This document shows positions 40,304 through 49,912 of a stretch of 64,000 nt of DNA, piece after piece. Below the pieces are notes generated by a model. That model was given only the letters and a program-made list of their open reading frames with translations. It was not told the origin of the DNA and did not search any database. Positions within the stretch are counted from its first letter, which is position 1, and each line of letters starts with the position of its first letter. Position numbers and translations under genes: made by a program. Source of the stretch: Azotobacter vinelandii CA (GTDB lineage Bacteria > Pseudomonadota > Gammaproteobacteria > Pseudomonadales > Pseudomonadaceae); the NCBI RefSeq assembly GCF_000380335.1, contig NC_021149.1:3958501-4022500 (forward strand), read 5' to 3'.

Positions 40304-41608
40304 TTAGTTGAGCTGTTCGACGCGGATGCGGACGACCTTGCCGACCACGCCCTCGAGCGCCTCCATGGCGGCGATGGCTTCGTCGATACAGCGCTCCCGG
40401 ACCCGGTGGGTGACCAGGATCATGGGAACCAGGCCGTCGTGCTCCTCGGCCTCCTTTTGCATGATCGACTCGATGTTGATGCCACGCTCGGAAAGGATGG
40501 TCGCCACCTGGGCCAGCACGCCCGGATGGTCCTTGGCCTGGATGCGCAGGTAGTAGGCGCTCTCGCAGGACGAAATCGGCAGAATCGGGTGGGCGGACAG
40601 CGCATCGGGCTGGAAGGCCAGGTGCGGCACGCGGTTCTCCGGGTCGGAAGTCATGGCGCGGACCACGTCCACCAGATCGGCCACCACCGCCGAGGCGGTC
40701 GGCTCCATACCGGCGCCGGCGCCGCAGAACAGGGTCGAGCCCACGGCATCGCCGTTGACCATCACCGCGTTCATCACGCCGTTGACGTTGGCGATCAGGC
40801 GGTCGGCCGGGATCAGCGTCGGGTGCACGCGCAGCTCGAAGCCTTCGGCGGTGCGCCGTGCGATGCCCAGGTGCTTGATGCGGTAACCCAGCGCCTCGGC
40901 GTAGCCGACGTCGGCGCTGGTGAGCCTGGAAATGCCTTCGGTGTAGGCCTTGTCGAATTGCAGCGGAATGCCGAAGGCGATGGAGGCGAGGATGGTCAGC
41001 TTGTGGGCGGCATCGATGCCCTCCACGTCGAAGGTCGGATCGGCCTCGGCGTAGCCCAGCGCCTGGGCCTCCTTGAGCACGTCGGCGAAGGCCCGGCCCT
41101 TCTCGCGCATTTCGCTGAGAATGAAGTTGCCGGTACCGTTGATGATGCCGGCCACCCAGTTGATGCGGTTGCCGGCCAGACCCTCGCGGATCGCCTTGAT
41201 CACTGGAATGCCGCCGGCCACCGCCGCCTCGAAGGCGACGATCACGCCCTTCTCGCGGGCCTTGGCGAAGAGTTCGTCGCCATGCACGGCGATCAGCGCC
41301 TTGTTCGCGGTGACCACGTGCTTGCCGTTGTCGATGGCCTTGAGCACCAACTCGCGGGCCAGACTGCAACCGCCGATCAGTTCGACGACGACCTCGACCT
41401 CCGGATTGTCGACCAGTTCGAAGACATCGGCGGCGATGGGGGTGCCGGCGATATCGCATTTCGGGTTGGAGCTGCGCATGGCGATCTGGGCGATCTCGAT
41501 GTCACGCCCGGCGCGGCGGGCGATCTCCTCGGCATTGCGCTTGAGCACATTGAAGGTGCCGCCGCCGACGGTACCCAGTCCACAGATGCCTACTTTGACC
41601 GGTTTCAC
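40304..41608 (-). CDS. hom: Homoserine dehydrogenase
   Basis: 434 residues from a GTG start at 41608 (MKPVKVGICGLGTVG) with GGGGAG eight bases upstream; this length and N-terminus match the pseudomonad enzyme as I recall it. An ATG at 41623 would add five residues. The NAD(P)-binding GICGLGTVGGG loop (7-17) is followed by VVELIGG and ANKALIA; the catalytic region includes NGTGNFIL and EADPTFDVEGIDAAHK. A C-terminal ACT domain (about 349-425, RIQAKDHPGVLAQVA) suggests threonine feedback control. First gene of hom-thrC. Confidence 0.96.
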   Translation of the reverse strand: MKPVKVGICGLGTVGGGTFNVLKRNAEEIARRAGRDIEIAQIAMRSSNPKCDIAGTPIAADVFELVDNPEVEVVVELIGGCSLARELVLKAIDNGKHVVTANKALIAVHGDELFAKAREKGVIVAFEAAVAGGIPVIKAIREGLAGNRINWVAGIINGTGNFILSEMREKGRAFADVLKEAQALGYAEADPTFDVEGIDAAHKLTILASIAFGIPLQFDKAYTEGISRLTSADVGYAEALGYRIKHLGIARRTAEGFELRVHPTLIPADRLIANVNGVMNAVMVNGDAVGSTLFCGAGAGMEPTASAVVADLVDVVRAMTSDPENRVPHLAFQPDALSAHPILPISSCESAYYLRIQAKDHPGVLAQVATILSERGINIESIMQKEAEEHDGLVPMILVTHRVRERCIDEAIAAMEALEGVVGKVVRIRVEQLN

Positions 41609-41745
41609 GCTGAAACTCCCCATCTTCACCGCAGAGAGCGGCCGGATATGCCCCGACCGCAGAGAAAAGAGCCGCACATTACGAAGCACCCGGCCTTTAG
41701 TCAATTGGCGTGCCGCCCGCGAACGCCGAAGGCGCGGCGACCCGC

Positions 41746-42480
41746 TCAGTTGGTCGACTGGGCGGTCAGGGCCTGCTTGGCCAACTGCGCCGCCGGCTGA
41801 TAACCGGGGATCATCTGTCCGTTGGCCAGTATCACGGCGGGAGTGCCCTGCACGCCGATCATCTGACCCAGCTCGAATTGCTTGGCGACCGGGTTGTCGC
41901 AGGTGGCCGCCGGCACTTTCTCCCGCGCCTTGGCCTTGTTCATCGCCGCCTGGCGGTCCTTGGCGCACCAGACACTCACCAGATCCCCGTAGCCGTGGGA
42001 ACCGATGCCCTGGCGCGGAAAGGCCACGTAGCGCACCTCGACACCGAGCCGGTTCAGCTCCGGCACCTCGCTGTGCAGCTTCTGGCAGTAGCCGCAGTCG
42101 GTGTCGGTGAAGACGGTGATGTGGGTCTTCGGCTCCTTGGGCGCGAAGATCACCATCTCGCCGGCCGGTATACCGTTGATGGCCTTCGCCACGGCCAGGC
42201 TTTCCGCCCTCTCGGTGAGGTTGAGCGGCTTGCCGTCCTTGAGCTGATACAGATAGCCCTGCATGACGAACTGGCCATCGGCACTGGCATAGAGCATTCG
42301 TCCCCCTTTCAACTGGACCTGGTAGAGCCCCGTCATCGGGCTTTCAGCGATGGACTCGATCGGCAGCCCCGGCTGCATCTGTTGCAGGGCCTTGCGAATG
42401 GCCTGGCCGGGATCGGCCGCCAAGGCCAGAGTGCTTGCCAAACCGAGCGCCACGGCAGCGAAAAGGGAGGAAACGCGCAT
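41746..42480 (-). CDS. dsbC: Thiol:disulfide interchange protein DsbC
   Basis: 244 residues, periplasmic disulfide isomerase. A signal peptide (cleavage near residue 22) precedes an N-terminal dimerisation domain and a thioredoxin domain with the active site C129-G-Y-C132 in FTDTDCGYCQKLH; the cis-Pro loop is GVQGTPAV. Placed between xerD and hom on the same strand, as in P. aeruginosa. Confidence 0.96.
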   Translation of the reverse strand: MRVSSLFAAVALGLASTLALAADPGQAIRKALQQMQPGLPIESIAESPMTGLYQVQLKGGRMLYASADGQFVMQGYLYQLKDGKPLNLTERAESLAVAKAINGIPAGEMVIFAPKEPKTHITVFTDTDCGYCQKLHSEVPELNRLGVEVRYVAFPRQGIGSHGYGDLVSVWCAKDRQAAMNKAKAREKVPAATCDNPVAKQFELGQMIGVQGTPAVILANGQMIPGYQPAAQLAKQALTAQSTN

Positions 42481-42546
42481 GGATACTCCAGAGGAACAAT
42501 GCGAATGGGCAGAGCCTATCACAGGCGGACACCCCGGACGGCCCAT

Positions 42547-43443
42547 TCAGCCACGCGGATGATGCCGCGCGTGCAGCTCCTGTAGGCGTGCCCGGGCGAT
42601 ATGGGTATAGATCTGAGTGGTCGACAGGTCGCTGTGGCCGAGAAGCATCTGCACCACGCGAAGATCGGCACCGTGATTGAGCAGATGGGTGGCGAAGGCA
42701 TGGCGCAGGGTGTGCGGCGACAGACTCTTGCCGATCCCCGCCAGCCGGGCGTGATGCTTGATGCGGTGCCAGAAGGTCTGCCGGGTCATCTGCTCGCCAC
42801 GCAGGCTGGGAAAGAGCACGTCGCTCGGCCGCCCGCCCAGCAGCAGCGGCCTGGCCTCGACCAAATAGCGCTCGAGCCAGGCGATGGCCTCCTCGCCCAG
42901 AGGCACCAGGCGCTCCTTGCTGCCCTTGCCGAATACCCGCACCACCCCCTGGCGCAGGTTCAACTGCTCCAGGCGCAGGCCGACCAGTTCGCTGACCCGC
43001 AGGCCACAGGCATACAGCACTTCGAGCATGGCCCGGTCGCGCAGCCCGAGCGGATCGTCGTCTTCCGGCGCTGCCAGCAGCGCCTCGACATCGGCCTCGG
43101 AAAGGGACTTGGGCAGGGGACGGCCCAATTGCGGCAGTTCCACCTGCAGGGTCGGATCGCCGGCGATCACGCCCTCGCGCAGCAGATAGCGGAAGAAGCC
43201 TCGCAGACCGGAAAGAAAACGTGCCGTGGAGCGCGCCTTGTAACCGGCATCGACCCGCCAGGCCAGATGATCGAGGATCAGCTCGCGCCCCACCTCGACC
43301 AGCGCCAGGCCGCGCTCGCACAGCCAGCCGTTGAAAAGTTCGAGATCGCTGCGATAGGCCGCCCGGGTATGCGCCGAGAGGCCCTTTTCCAGCCAGAGGG
43401 CTTCGAGAAAACGCTCGATCTGTGGATGCTCGACGCCAGGCAT
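42547..43443 (-). CDS. xerD: Site-specific tyrosine recombinase XerD
   Basis: 298 residues. It resolves chromosome dimers with XerC at dif under FtsK control. A SAM-like N-terminal DNA-binding domain is followed by the catalytic residues R149 (YACGLRVSEL), K173, H244-xx-R247 (HTLRHAFATH), H270 (LLGHSDLSTT) and nucleophile Y279 (QIYTHI). Complete, so a housekeeping recombinase rather than an integrase remnant; no mobile element is near. Confidence 0.97.
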   Translation of the reverse strand: MPGVEHPQIERFLEALWLEKGLSAHTRAAYRSDLELFNGWLCERGLALVEVGRELILDHLAWRVDAGYKARSTARFLSGLRGFFRYLLREGVIAGDPTLQVELPQLGRPLPKSLSEADVEALLAAPEDDDPLGLRDRAMLEVLYACGLRVSELVGLRLEQLNLRQGVVRVFGKGSKERLVPLGEEAIAWLERYLVEARPLLLGGRPSDVLFPSLRGEQMTRQTFWHRIKHHARLAGIGKSLSPHTLRHAFATHLLNHGADLRVVQMLLGHSDLSTTQIYTHIARARLQELHARHHPRG

Positions 43444-43514
43444 GCCGATCCTTGCCAGAACAGACCGGAAAAAGCCGCCAGGGAGTCTGGAAACTCACAT
43501 CGGCGAGCAACCAC

Positions 43515-43946
43515 TCAGGCCGCTTCGTCCTTTTCCGATGAAAAGTCGGGCAGTATAGCCCGTGGTCTCTTGTTTTCGTCGATGGCGACGAAACTGAACA
43601 CGCCGGTGATGGCTTTCTCGCGGGTACCGCAATACATGCCTTCGACGAAGATCTCCACCTCGACCTTGCAACTGGTATTGCCGACCTGCACCACCCGACC
43701 GATCAGTTCGACGATCGAACCGCCCGGAATCGGATGCTTGAAGTCGACCCGGTCGGAGGAAACCGTAACCGTCGGCAGACGACAGAAGCGCGTCGCCGTA
43801 ATGAATGAAATCTCGTCCATCCAGCCCAGCGCGGTACCGCCGAACAGGGTGTTGTGGTGGTTGGTGGTGAACGGAAAGACCGCTTTGGTGATGCGGGTTT
43901 CGGACAACTCGATCCGACGCTGGATTTCTTGCTCTCTAGGGGTCAT
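43515..43946 (-). CDS. Acyl-CoA thioesterase, hotdog fold (YciA-like)
   Basis: 143 residues. The hotdog signature TNHHNTLFGGTALGWMDE (28-45, with the catalytic-type D44) and FKHPIPGGSIVELIGRVVQVG are typical of YciA/BACH enzymes that hydrolyse acyl-CoA. No signal peptide. It follows the rplS terminator, so has separate or read-through transcription. Confidence 0.92.
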   Translation of the reverse strand: MTPREQEIQRRIELSETRITKAVFPFTTNHHNTLFGGTALGWMDEISFITATRFCRLPTVTVSSDRVDFKHPIPGGSIVELIGRVVQVGNTSCKVEVEIFVEGMYCGTREKAITGVFSFVAIDENKRPRAILPDFSSEKDEAA

Positions 43947-44044
43947 GCCACTACTTCCAGATAAAAATAGATGGCTGCCACTGGCGGGATTTTGTTGTTG
44001 TACGCTGCAAGGCAGGAGTTACGCCTATCGGCGGACACCCAAAC

Positions 44045-44072
44045 GAAAAAGCAGCCTTCCGGCTGCTTTTTC
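44045..44072 (-). terminator. Intrinsic terminator after rplS
   Basis: GAAAAAGCAGCC-TTCC-GGCTGCTTTTTC: a symmetrical stem with a run of five to six T on the minus strand, starting just past the rplS stop. It ends the ribosomal-protein operon. Confidence 0.9.
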
Positions 44073-44090
44073 GAGGGGAAAAGCCCTTGA

Positions 44091-44441
44091 TCAGGAAAGC
44101 TTTTCCTTGATACGTGCCGCTTTGCCGGACAGGTCGCGGAGATAATACAGCTTGGCCTTGCGCACGTCACCGCGACGCTTGACGGTAATGCTGTCGACCA
44201 GCGGGCTGTAGGTCTGGAAAGTACGCTCGACGCCCACGCCGCTGGAGATCTTGCGCACGGTGAAAGCGCTGTTCAGGCCGCGGTTGCGCTTGCCGATGAC
44301 CACACCCTCGAAAGCCTGCAGACGCTGGCGCTCGCCCTCCTTCACCTTAACCTGCACGATCACGGTGTCGCCCGGGGCGAAAGCCGGAATCTCTTTGCTC
44401 ATCTGCTCGGCTTCGAGCTGCTGAATGATCTTGTTGGTCAT
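44091..44441 (-). CDS. rplS: 50S ribosomal protein L19
   Basis: 116 residues. Bacterial L19 pattern: [26 protein letters not shown] (in pieces, 22-47), [26 protein letters not shown] and [25 protein letters not shown]. It sits at the 30S-50S interface. Last gene of rpsP-rimM-trmD-rplS. Confidence 0.98.
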   Translation of the reverse strand: MTNKIIQQLEAEQMSKEIPAFAPGDTVIVQVKVKEGERQRLQAFEGVVIGKRNRGLNSAFTVRKISSGVGVERTFQTYSPLVDSITVKRRGDVRKAKLYYLRDLSGKAARIKEKLS

Positions 44442-44483
44442 CTGAGTGCTCCTGAGACAGGCCCTCGGCCCGCCATCGATACG

Positions 44484-45227
44484 TCAACTATCGTCCCGTT
44501 GGCGAAGATATTCCGCCAACAGCTCTTGCTCTTCTCCAGAAAGCGAGCGGCTATCCAGAAGATCGGCGCGGCGCTCCCAGGTCCTCCCGAGGGATTGCTG
44601 CAGACGCCAGCGCCGGATGTGCTCGTGATTGCCGCTCAGCAGCACCTCAGGAACACGTTTTCCCTCGTACACCTCCGGTCGGGTGTAGTGCGGGCAATCG
44701 AGCAGGCCATCGGTGAACGAGTCCTCCTCGGCGGAATCGGCATGCCCCAGCGCACCGGGCAACAACCGGGTAACCGCATCGATCAGCACCATGGCCGGCA
44801 GTTCGCCGCCGGACAGGACATAATCGCCGATCGACCATTCCTCATCCACGTGCGCCTCGATGAAGCGCTCGTCGATACCCTCGTAACGGCCGGCGATGAG
44901 GATCAGTGCCTCTTCCCGCGCCAGCTCGCGCACCGCCTGCTGCTTCAGCCGACGGCCCTGCGGCGACAGATAGATCACCTTCGCCCGCCCCCCGATGGCC
45001 GCCCTGGCCGCAACCAGCGCACGCTCCAGGGGCTGGATCTTCATGACCATGCCCGGACCACCGCCGAACGGACGATCGTCCACCGTCTGGTGACGGTCCT
45101 CCGTGAAGCTGCGAGGATTCCAGCAGTTGAGCCTGAGCAATCCCTGTTTGACCGCGCGGCTGGTTATGCCGAAATCGCGGATGGCGGCGAACATCTCCGG
45201 AAAAATGCTGATGACCTCGACCTGCAT
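44484..45227 (-). CDS. trmD: tRNA (guanine-37-N1)-methyltransferase
   Basis: 247 residues with a SPOUT trefoil-knot fold. [13 protein letters not shown] starts the protein; [10 protein letters not shown] (54-63), [10 protein letters not shown] and the knot segment [15 protein letters not shown] are present. It makes m1G37, which prevents +1 frameshifting. ATG 45227 is the family start; its stop-to-start distance from rimM is 2 bp. Confidence 0.98.
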   Translation of the reverse strand: MQVEVISIFPEMFAAIRDFGITSRAVKQGLLRLNCWNPRSFTEDRHQTVDDRPFGGGPGMVMKIQPLERALVAARAAIGGRAKVIYLSPQGRRLKQQAVRELAREEALILIAGRYEGIDERFIEAHVDEEWSIGDYVLSGGELPAMVLIDAVTRLLPGALGHADSAEEDSFTDGLLDCPHYTRPEVYEGKRVPEVLLSGNHEHIRRWRLQQSLGRTWERRADLLDSRSLSGEEQELLAEYLRQRDDS

Positions 45228-45229
45228 AC

Positions 45230-45766
45230 TCAGAAGTCCGCATCCCAGTCCACCCGAATCTCGCCGGCCGCCAGATCCACCCGCAACACGCACTGATCCG
45301 TATAGGGCAGGAGACGCTCCCGGTCGTCCAGGCTACCGGTACAGGGTCTGACCACCAGCACATCGTTGGCGCCGGTTTCCAGCAGATGATCGACCTTGCC
45401 GAACAAGCGACCTTCCCGGTCGACCACTCGCAGGCCTTCGAGCTGATGCCAGTAAAACTCGCCCTCGTCCAGCCGAGGCAGTTGGGCGATGGGAACGCAG
45501 ACTTCGAAATCCGCCAAGGCACGCGCCCCGTCGCGATCCTCGATCCCCTTCAGCCTGGCCACCAGAAGCCTGCCCTGCGGGCGCCCTCGGACCAGCTCGA
45601 TCTGACGCCGTTCGTCGCCACGCCTGAGCGTCCAGAAACGATAATCCAGCAGATTGTCGATCGGATCGGTGAAGGAATAGACCTTCACTTCCCCGCGGAC
45701 GCCATGCACCGAAGTGATCTTGCCGAGAACGATCAGCCCATCGGCGGATGCAGGCGTCATGTCCAT
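45230..45766 (-). CDS. rimM: Ribosome maturation factor RimM
   Basis: 178 residues. An N-terminal RimM domain ([22 protein letters not shown]) and a C-terminal PRC-barrel ([31 protein letters not shown]). It binds S19 and matures the 30S head. Two ATGs (45766, 45760) could start the protein. Confidence 0.97.
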   Translation of the reverse strand: MDMTPASADGLIVLGKITSVHGVRGEVKVYSFTDPIDNLLDYRFWTLRRGDERRQIELVRGRPQGRLLVARLKGIEDRDGARALADFEVCVPIAQLPRLDEGEFYWHQLEGLRVVDREGRLFGKVDHLLETGANDVLVVRPCTGSLDDRERLLPYTDQCVLRVDLAAGEIRVDWDADF

Positions 45767-45773
45767 GTCGAAA

Positions 45774-46025
45774 TCAGGCGGTCGCCTTGGCCGCTTCCTT
45801 GAGTAGATGGGCGACGCGCTCGGACGGCTGGGCGCCCTGGCCGAGCCAGTAGGCAGCGCGCTCCTGGTCCACGGACAGCTTCACTTCGGCGCCCGAGGCG
45901 ACCGGATTGAAGAAGCCGATGCGCTCGACGAAACGGCCGTCGCGGGCGTTGCGGCTGTCGGTCACGGTCAGGTGGTAGAAGGGGCGCTTCTTGGAGCCGC
46001 CACGGGCAAGACGGATGGTTACCAT
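45774..46025 (-). CDS. rpsP: 30S ribosomal protein S16
   Basis: 83 residues: [37 protein letters not shown] and a basic/alanine C-terminus, all standard for bS16. First gene of the operon with rimM, trmD and rplS. Confidence 0.98.
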   Translation of the reverse strand: MVTIRLARGGSKKRPFYHLTVTDSRNARDGRFVERIGFFNPVASGAEVKLSVDQERAAYWLGQGAQPSERVAHLLKEAAKATA

Positions 46026-46097
46026 GTGAACATTGTTCCTGTAGTCGGTGCTGCAAAACCAGATTGCACACTGGGCTCATGGCCCGAAAGGCCGCAT

Positions 46098-46126
46098 ATT
46101 CTAAAGGTTATGCAGCATTTTGCAAA
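46098..46126 (-). promoter_or_regulatory. Putative sigma-70 promoter of the rpsP operon
   Basis: On the minus strand TTTGCA (46126-46121) and TAGAAT (46103-46098) are separated by 17 bp, 4/6 and 5/6 matches to the consensus. It lies about 75 bp upstream of the rpsP start, in an AT-richer stretch. Confidence 0.6.
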
Positions 46127-46174
46127 CGGCTTTTCGAGTTCGCGCCACCGAGCCCGGTATCGAGCGGGCGGCCG

Positions 46175-47551
46175 CTAGATCTTGGGCAGCCGACCGCCGG
46201 GGAACATGCCGCCCATGCCACGCATCATCTTGGTGATGCCCCCCTTGGCGGTGAACTTCTTCATCATCTTCTGCATCTGCTTGTGCTGCTTGATCAAACG
46301 GCCGACATCCTGCACCTGGGTGCCGGAACCGAGGGCGATGCGCCGCTTGCGCGAACCGCTGATGATGTCCGGATCGCGGCGCTCGGCCGGGGTCATGGAG
46401 TTGATGATCGCCTCCATCTGCATCAGCTGCTTTTCCGCCACGCCCTGGGCATTGCCCATCTGCGCCAGGTTGACGCCACCGATGGCCGGCAGCTTGTCCA
46501 TCAGCCCGCCGAGCCCCCCCATGTTCTTCATCTGCTGCAACTGATCGCGGAAATCCTCAAGGTCGAAGCCCTTGCCCTTCTTCAGCTTGCTGGTGAGCTT
46601 CTCCGCCTTCTGGCGGTCGAGCTTGTGCTCGGCCTCCTCGATCAGGCTGAGCACATCGCCCATGCCGAGGATGCGCGAAGCCATGCGATCCGGGTGGAAG
46701 GGCTCCAGGGCATCGCTCTTCTCGCCCATGCCGATGAACTTGATCGGCTTGCCGGTGATGTAGCGGACCGACAAGGCGGCACCGCCACGCGCGTCGCCAT
46801 CCACCTTGGTCAGCACCACGCCGGTCAGCGGCAGGGCGTCGCCGAAGGCCTTGGCCGTGTTGGCGGCGTCCTGGCCCGTCATCGCATCGACCACGAACAG
46901 GGTCTCGACCGGCTTGGCGGCGGCATGCAGGAGCTTGATCTCCTCCATCATGTCGGCATCGACGTGCAGACGGCCGGCGGTATCCAGCAGCACCACGTCG
47001 ATGAATTTGAGCCGCGCCTCGCGAATCGCCGCCTGGGCTATATCCACGGGCTTCTGAGCGGCATCGGATGGGAAGAAGGTGACGCCGACCTCTTCGGCCA
47101 GGGTTTCCAACTGCTTGATCGCCGCCGGGCGGTAGATGTCGGCGGACACCACCAGGACCGACTTCTTGCGGCGCTCCTTGAGAAAGCGCGCGAGCTTGCC
47201 CACGGTGGTGGTCTTGCCCGCCCCCTGCAGGCCAGCCATCAATACCACCGCCGGCGGCGCCGCATTCAGCGCCAGATCCTCGTTGGCCGCCCCCATCAGC
47301 GTTTCCAGCTCGACGCGGACGATCTTCACGAAGGCCTGCCCCGGCGTCAGGCTCTTCGAAACCTCGGTGCCGACAGCGCGCTCCTTGATCCGATTGACGA
47401 ACTCCTTGACCACCGGCAGCGCGACATCGGCCTCGAGCAGGGCCATGCGCACTTCGCGCAGGGTATCCTTGATGTTGTCCTCGGTCAGCTTGGCCTTGCC
47501 GGTGACATGACGAAGGGTCTGGGAAAGGCGATCGGTAAGGTTTTCGAACAT
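46175..47551 (-). CDS. ffh: Signal recognition particle protein Ffh
   Basis: 458 residues. N domain (1-~90), GTPase G domain with P-loop GLQGAGKTT (107-115), LLDTAGRLH (G3) and TKVDGDARGG (G4-G5), then a Met-rich M domain (about 300-458: MKNMGG, MQMEAIINSM, KMMKKF, MMRGMGGMFPGG) that binds 4.5S RNA and signal sequences. The SRP pathway targets inner-membrane proteins. Divergent from ypjD. Confidence 0.98.
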   Translation of the reverse strand: MFENLTDRLSQTLRHVTGKAKLTEDNIKDTLREVRMALLEADVALPVVKEFVNRIKERAVGTEVSKSLTPGQAFVKIVRVELETLMGAANEDLALNAAPPAVVLMAGLQGAGKTTTVGKLARFLKERRKKSVLVVSADIYRPAAIKQLETLAEEVGVTFFPSDAAQKPVDIAQAAIREARLKFIDVVLLDTAGRLHVDADMMEEIKLLHAAAKPVETLFVVDAMTGQDAANTAKAFGDALPLTGVVLTKVDGDARGGAALSVRYITGKPIKFIGMGEKSDALEPFHPDRMASRILGMGDVLSLIEEAEHKLDRQKAEKLTSKLKKGKGFDLEDFRDQLQQMKNMGGLGGLMDKLPAIGGVNLAQMGNAQGVAEKQLMQMEAIINSMTPAERRDPDIISGSRKRRIALGSGTQVQDVGRLIKQHKQMQKMMKKFTAKGGITKMMRGMGGMFPGGRLPKI

Positions 47552-47604
47552 GCACGTTCCTTTCGGGCTCGAAGAGCCCAGGGTGGGCTTGCAGCGGGCC
47601 GGCA

Positions 47605-47610
47605 ATTATA
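47605..47610 (-). promoter_or_regulatory. Putative -10 element of ffh
   Basis: A perfect TATAAT on the minus strand 54 bp upstream of the ffh start. No good -35 box is seen at 16-18 bp, so the call is tentative. Confidence 0.45.
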
Positions 47611-47706
47611 TAACGAAGAGCCCGGAGCCGACACCGCGGGCGGTCTTTCGTGAGAAGCCGGTTGTATGCCACACTCGGGGCTTTAGGACCTGCCAGACCC
47701 GGACTC

Positions 47707-48507
47707 ATGCATCCACTGTTGCCCAGCCTCGCCGCCGCCGGTCTATACGCCTCCGCCACGCTCTACCAGGGCATGCGCCTGGCCAGGCACAGCCTGCCGG
47801 ACAAACGCCTGCTCCTGCTGCTGGGCATCCTGGCCCTGATCGCCCACGGTATCAGCCTGGCGTTGCAACTGCTGGGGCCGAACGGCCTGACCCTGCACTT
47901 CTTCAACGCCTCCAGCCTGATCGCCGCCGCAGTGATCGCCCTGACCCTGCTCGCCAGCTTCTACATGCCGGTGGAGAACCTGTTGTTGCTGCTGCTGCCG
48001 CTGAGTGCGCTCACCGTGCTGCTGGCGCAGTTCATGCCGGTCGGCACCTTGAAGGGAGTCGACGAGGAGCCAGGGATCCTCGCCCATATCCTGCTGTCGG
48101 TCCTCGCTTACGGCATGCTCACCATCGCCATGTTCCAGTCCCTGCTGCTGCTGCTGCAGGACTATCAACTCAAGCACAAGCATCCTTCAGGCCTGGCCCG
48201 CAACTTCCCACCCCTGCAGACCATGGAAAGCCTGCTGTTCGGTTTTCTCTGGGCCGGCTGGGGACTGCTCTCGCTATCGCTGCTCTCGGGCTGGCTGTTC
48301 CTCGACGATCTGTTCGCCCAGCACCTGGTGCACAAGACCCTGCTCGCCTGTCTGGCCTGGCTGGTCTTCTCCGCCCTGCTGATCGGCCGCCACCGCCTCG
48401 GCTGGCGCGGGCACACGGCGATCCGCTGGACCCTGAGCGGCTTCTGCCTGCTCATGCTCGCCTACTTCGGCAGCAAGCTGGTCCGCGAATTCATCGTGCA
48501 TGTTTAA
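47707..48507 (+). CDS. ypjD: YpjD/CcsA-type inner membrane protein
   Basis: 266 residues, about eight hydrophobic helices, with a CcsA-like (cytochrome c assembly) C-terminal half: SLLFGFLWAGWGLLSLSLLSG, HLVHKTLLACLAWLVF and GRHRLGWRGHTAIRWTL, with His residues that could bind haem. In E. coli ffh-ypjD-corB are adjacent, the same order as here. Function unproven; E. coli YpjD was linked to Mg/Co efflux systems by association. Confidence 0.88.
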   Translation: MHPLLPSLAAAGLYASATLYQGMRLARHSLPDKRLLLLLGILALIAHGISLALQLLGPNGLTLHFFNASSLIAAAVIALTLLASFYMPVENLLLLLLPLSALTVLLAQFMPVGTLKGVDEEPGILAHILLSVLAYGMLTIAMFQSLLLLLQDYQLKHKHPSGLARNFPPLQTMESLLFGFLWAGWGLLSLSLLSGWLFLDDLFAQHLVHKTLLACLAWLVFSALLIGRHRLGWRGHTAIRWTLSGFCLLMLAYFGSKLVREFIVHV

Positions 48508-48597
48508 GGCCGTCCAACAGAAGGGCAACCCTCGCCGGCAGGCGAGCCGCCGGGACGCATGCCCGGCCCCCATCCCCGAGCACATCCCGGACCGCGC

Positions 48598-49878
48598 ATG
48601 GAAGCCCTGCATCCCGGCTACCTGATTGGCCTGCTGATCTTTCTGCTGGCATGCTCGGCCTTCTTCTCCAGTGCCGAGACGGGCCTGCTCAGTCTCAACC
48701 GCCATCGCCTGCGCCACCATGCCGAGAAAGGGCACCGCGGCGCCCAACGCGCCAAGGCGCTGCTCGAACACCCCGATCGCCTGCTCGGCACCATCCTGAT
48801 CGGCAACAACTTCGTCAACATTCTCGCGTCCGCCATCGCCACCGTGCTGGCCACACGCCTGTGGGGCGAGGTCGGTATCGCCATCGCCACCCTCGGCGCG
48901 ACCCTCGCCCTGTTGATTTTCGGCGAGATCACTCCCAAGACGCTGGCGGCCATTCGACCGGAGCTGGTCGCCTACCCCTTCAGCCGGCCGCTGGCGCAGT
49001 TGCAGAAGATCCTGTATCCGCTGGTGATCCTGCTCGGCTGGATCAGCAATGGCCTGCTCCGCCTGGCCGGCATCGCCCCGCAGGGCAAAGGCAGCGCGAG
49101 CCTGACCAGCGAGGAACTGCGCAGCATGCTCCACGAGTCCGGCGAAACGCTGTCGCCGAATCGCCGGGGCATGCTGCTCGGCATCCTCGATCTGGAGAGA
49201 GTCAGCGTCAACGACATCATGATCCCGCGCAACGAGGTCGTCGGCCTCGACCTGGACGAGACGATGGAAGCCATGGTCGAGCTGCTGCGCAGCACCTCGC
49301 ACACGCGCCTGCCGGTGTTCCGTGGAGACATCAACCGGATCGAGGGTGTGGTGCACATGCGCCACATCGCTCACCTGCTCACCAGGAACCGCTTGACCAA
49401 GGAAAATCTGCGCGAGGCTTGTCAGGAACCCTACTTCGTCCCGGAAAACACGCCACTGGCCGTCCAGTTGATCCAGTTCCAGCAACAGAAGCGGCGCATC
49501 GCCATAGTGGTCGACGAATACGGCGACGTGCAGGGTATCGTCACTCTCGAGGACATCCTGGGAGAGATCGTCGGCGAGTTCACCAACCGCGACCACCAAT
49601 TCGCTCCGGATATCCGAGCGCAGGAGGACGGCTCCCAGATCATCGACGGCGCCGCCCACGTACGCGAGGTGAACAAGACGCTCGGCTGGCAGTTGCCGAG
49701 CGACGGCCCGCGCACCCTCAACGGGCTGATCACCGAGGCCTTGCAAAATATTCCCGATTGCGGAGTCTGCCTGAGCATCGGCCCCTATCGACTGGAGATC
49801 CTCGAGACATCGGGAAACCGGGTGAAGAACGTGCGCGTCTGGACGGCCGATGCACGCCCCTCGCCGACGCACGAGTGA
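48598..49878 (+). CDS. corB: CNNM/CorB-type transporter (DUF21-CBS-CorC_HlyC)
   Basis: 426 residues. A DUF21 membrane domain (about 7-190; AETGLLSLNRHRLRHHAEKG early on), two CBS domains (about 210-330; MIPRNEVVGLDLDE and IVVDEYGDVQGIVTLEDILGEIVGE) and a C-terminal CorC_HlyC domain. The family exports or exchanges Mg2+ and related cations. It follows ypjD by 90 bp, as in E. coli. Confidence 0.9.
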   Translation: MEALHPGYLIGLLIFLLACSAFFSSAETGLLSLNRHRLRHHAEKGHRGAQRAKALLEHPDRLLGTILIGNNFVNILASAIATVLATRLWGEVGIAIATLGATLALLIFGEITPKTLAAIRPELVAYPFSRPLAQLQKILYPLVILLGWISNGLLRLAGIAPQGKGSASLTSEELRSMLHESGETLSPNRRGMLLGILDLERVSVNDIMIPRNEVVGLDLDETMEAMVELLRSTSHTRLPVFRGDINRIEGVVHMRHIAHLLTRNRLTKENLREACQEPYFVPENTPLAVQLIQFQQQKRRIAIVVDEYGDVQGIVTLEDILGEIVGEFTNRDHQFAPDIRAQEDGSQIIDGAAHVREVNKTLGWQLPSDGPRTLNGLITEALQNIPDCGVCLSIGPYRLEILETSGNRVKNVRVWTADARPSPTHE

Positions 49879-49912
49879 GGAAGGCTGCCCGGAGAGCAGC
49901 CCCCCGCAGGTA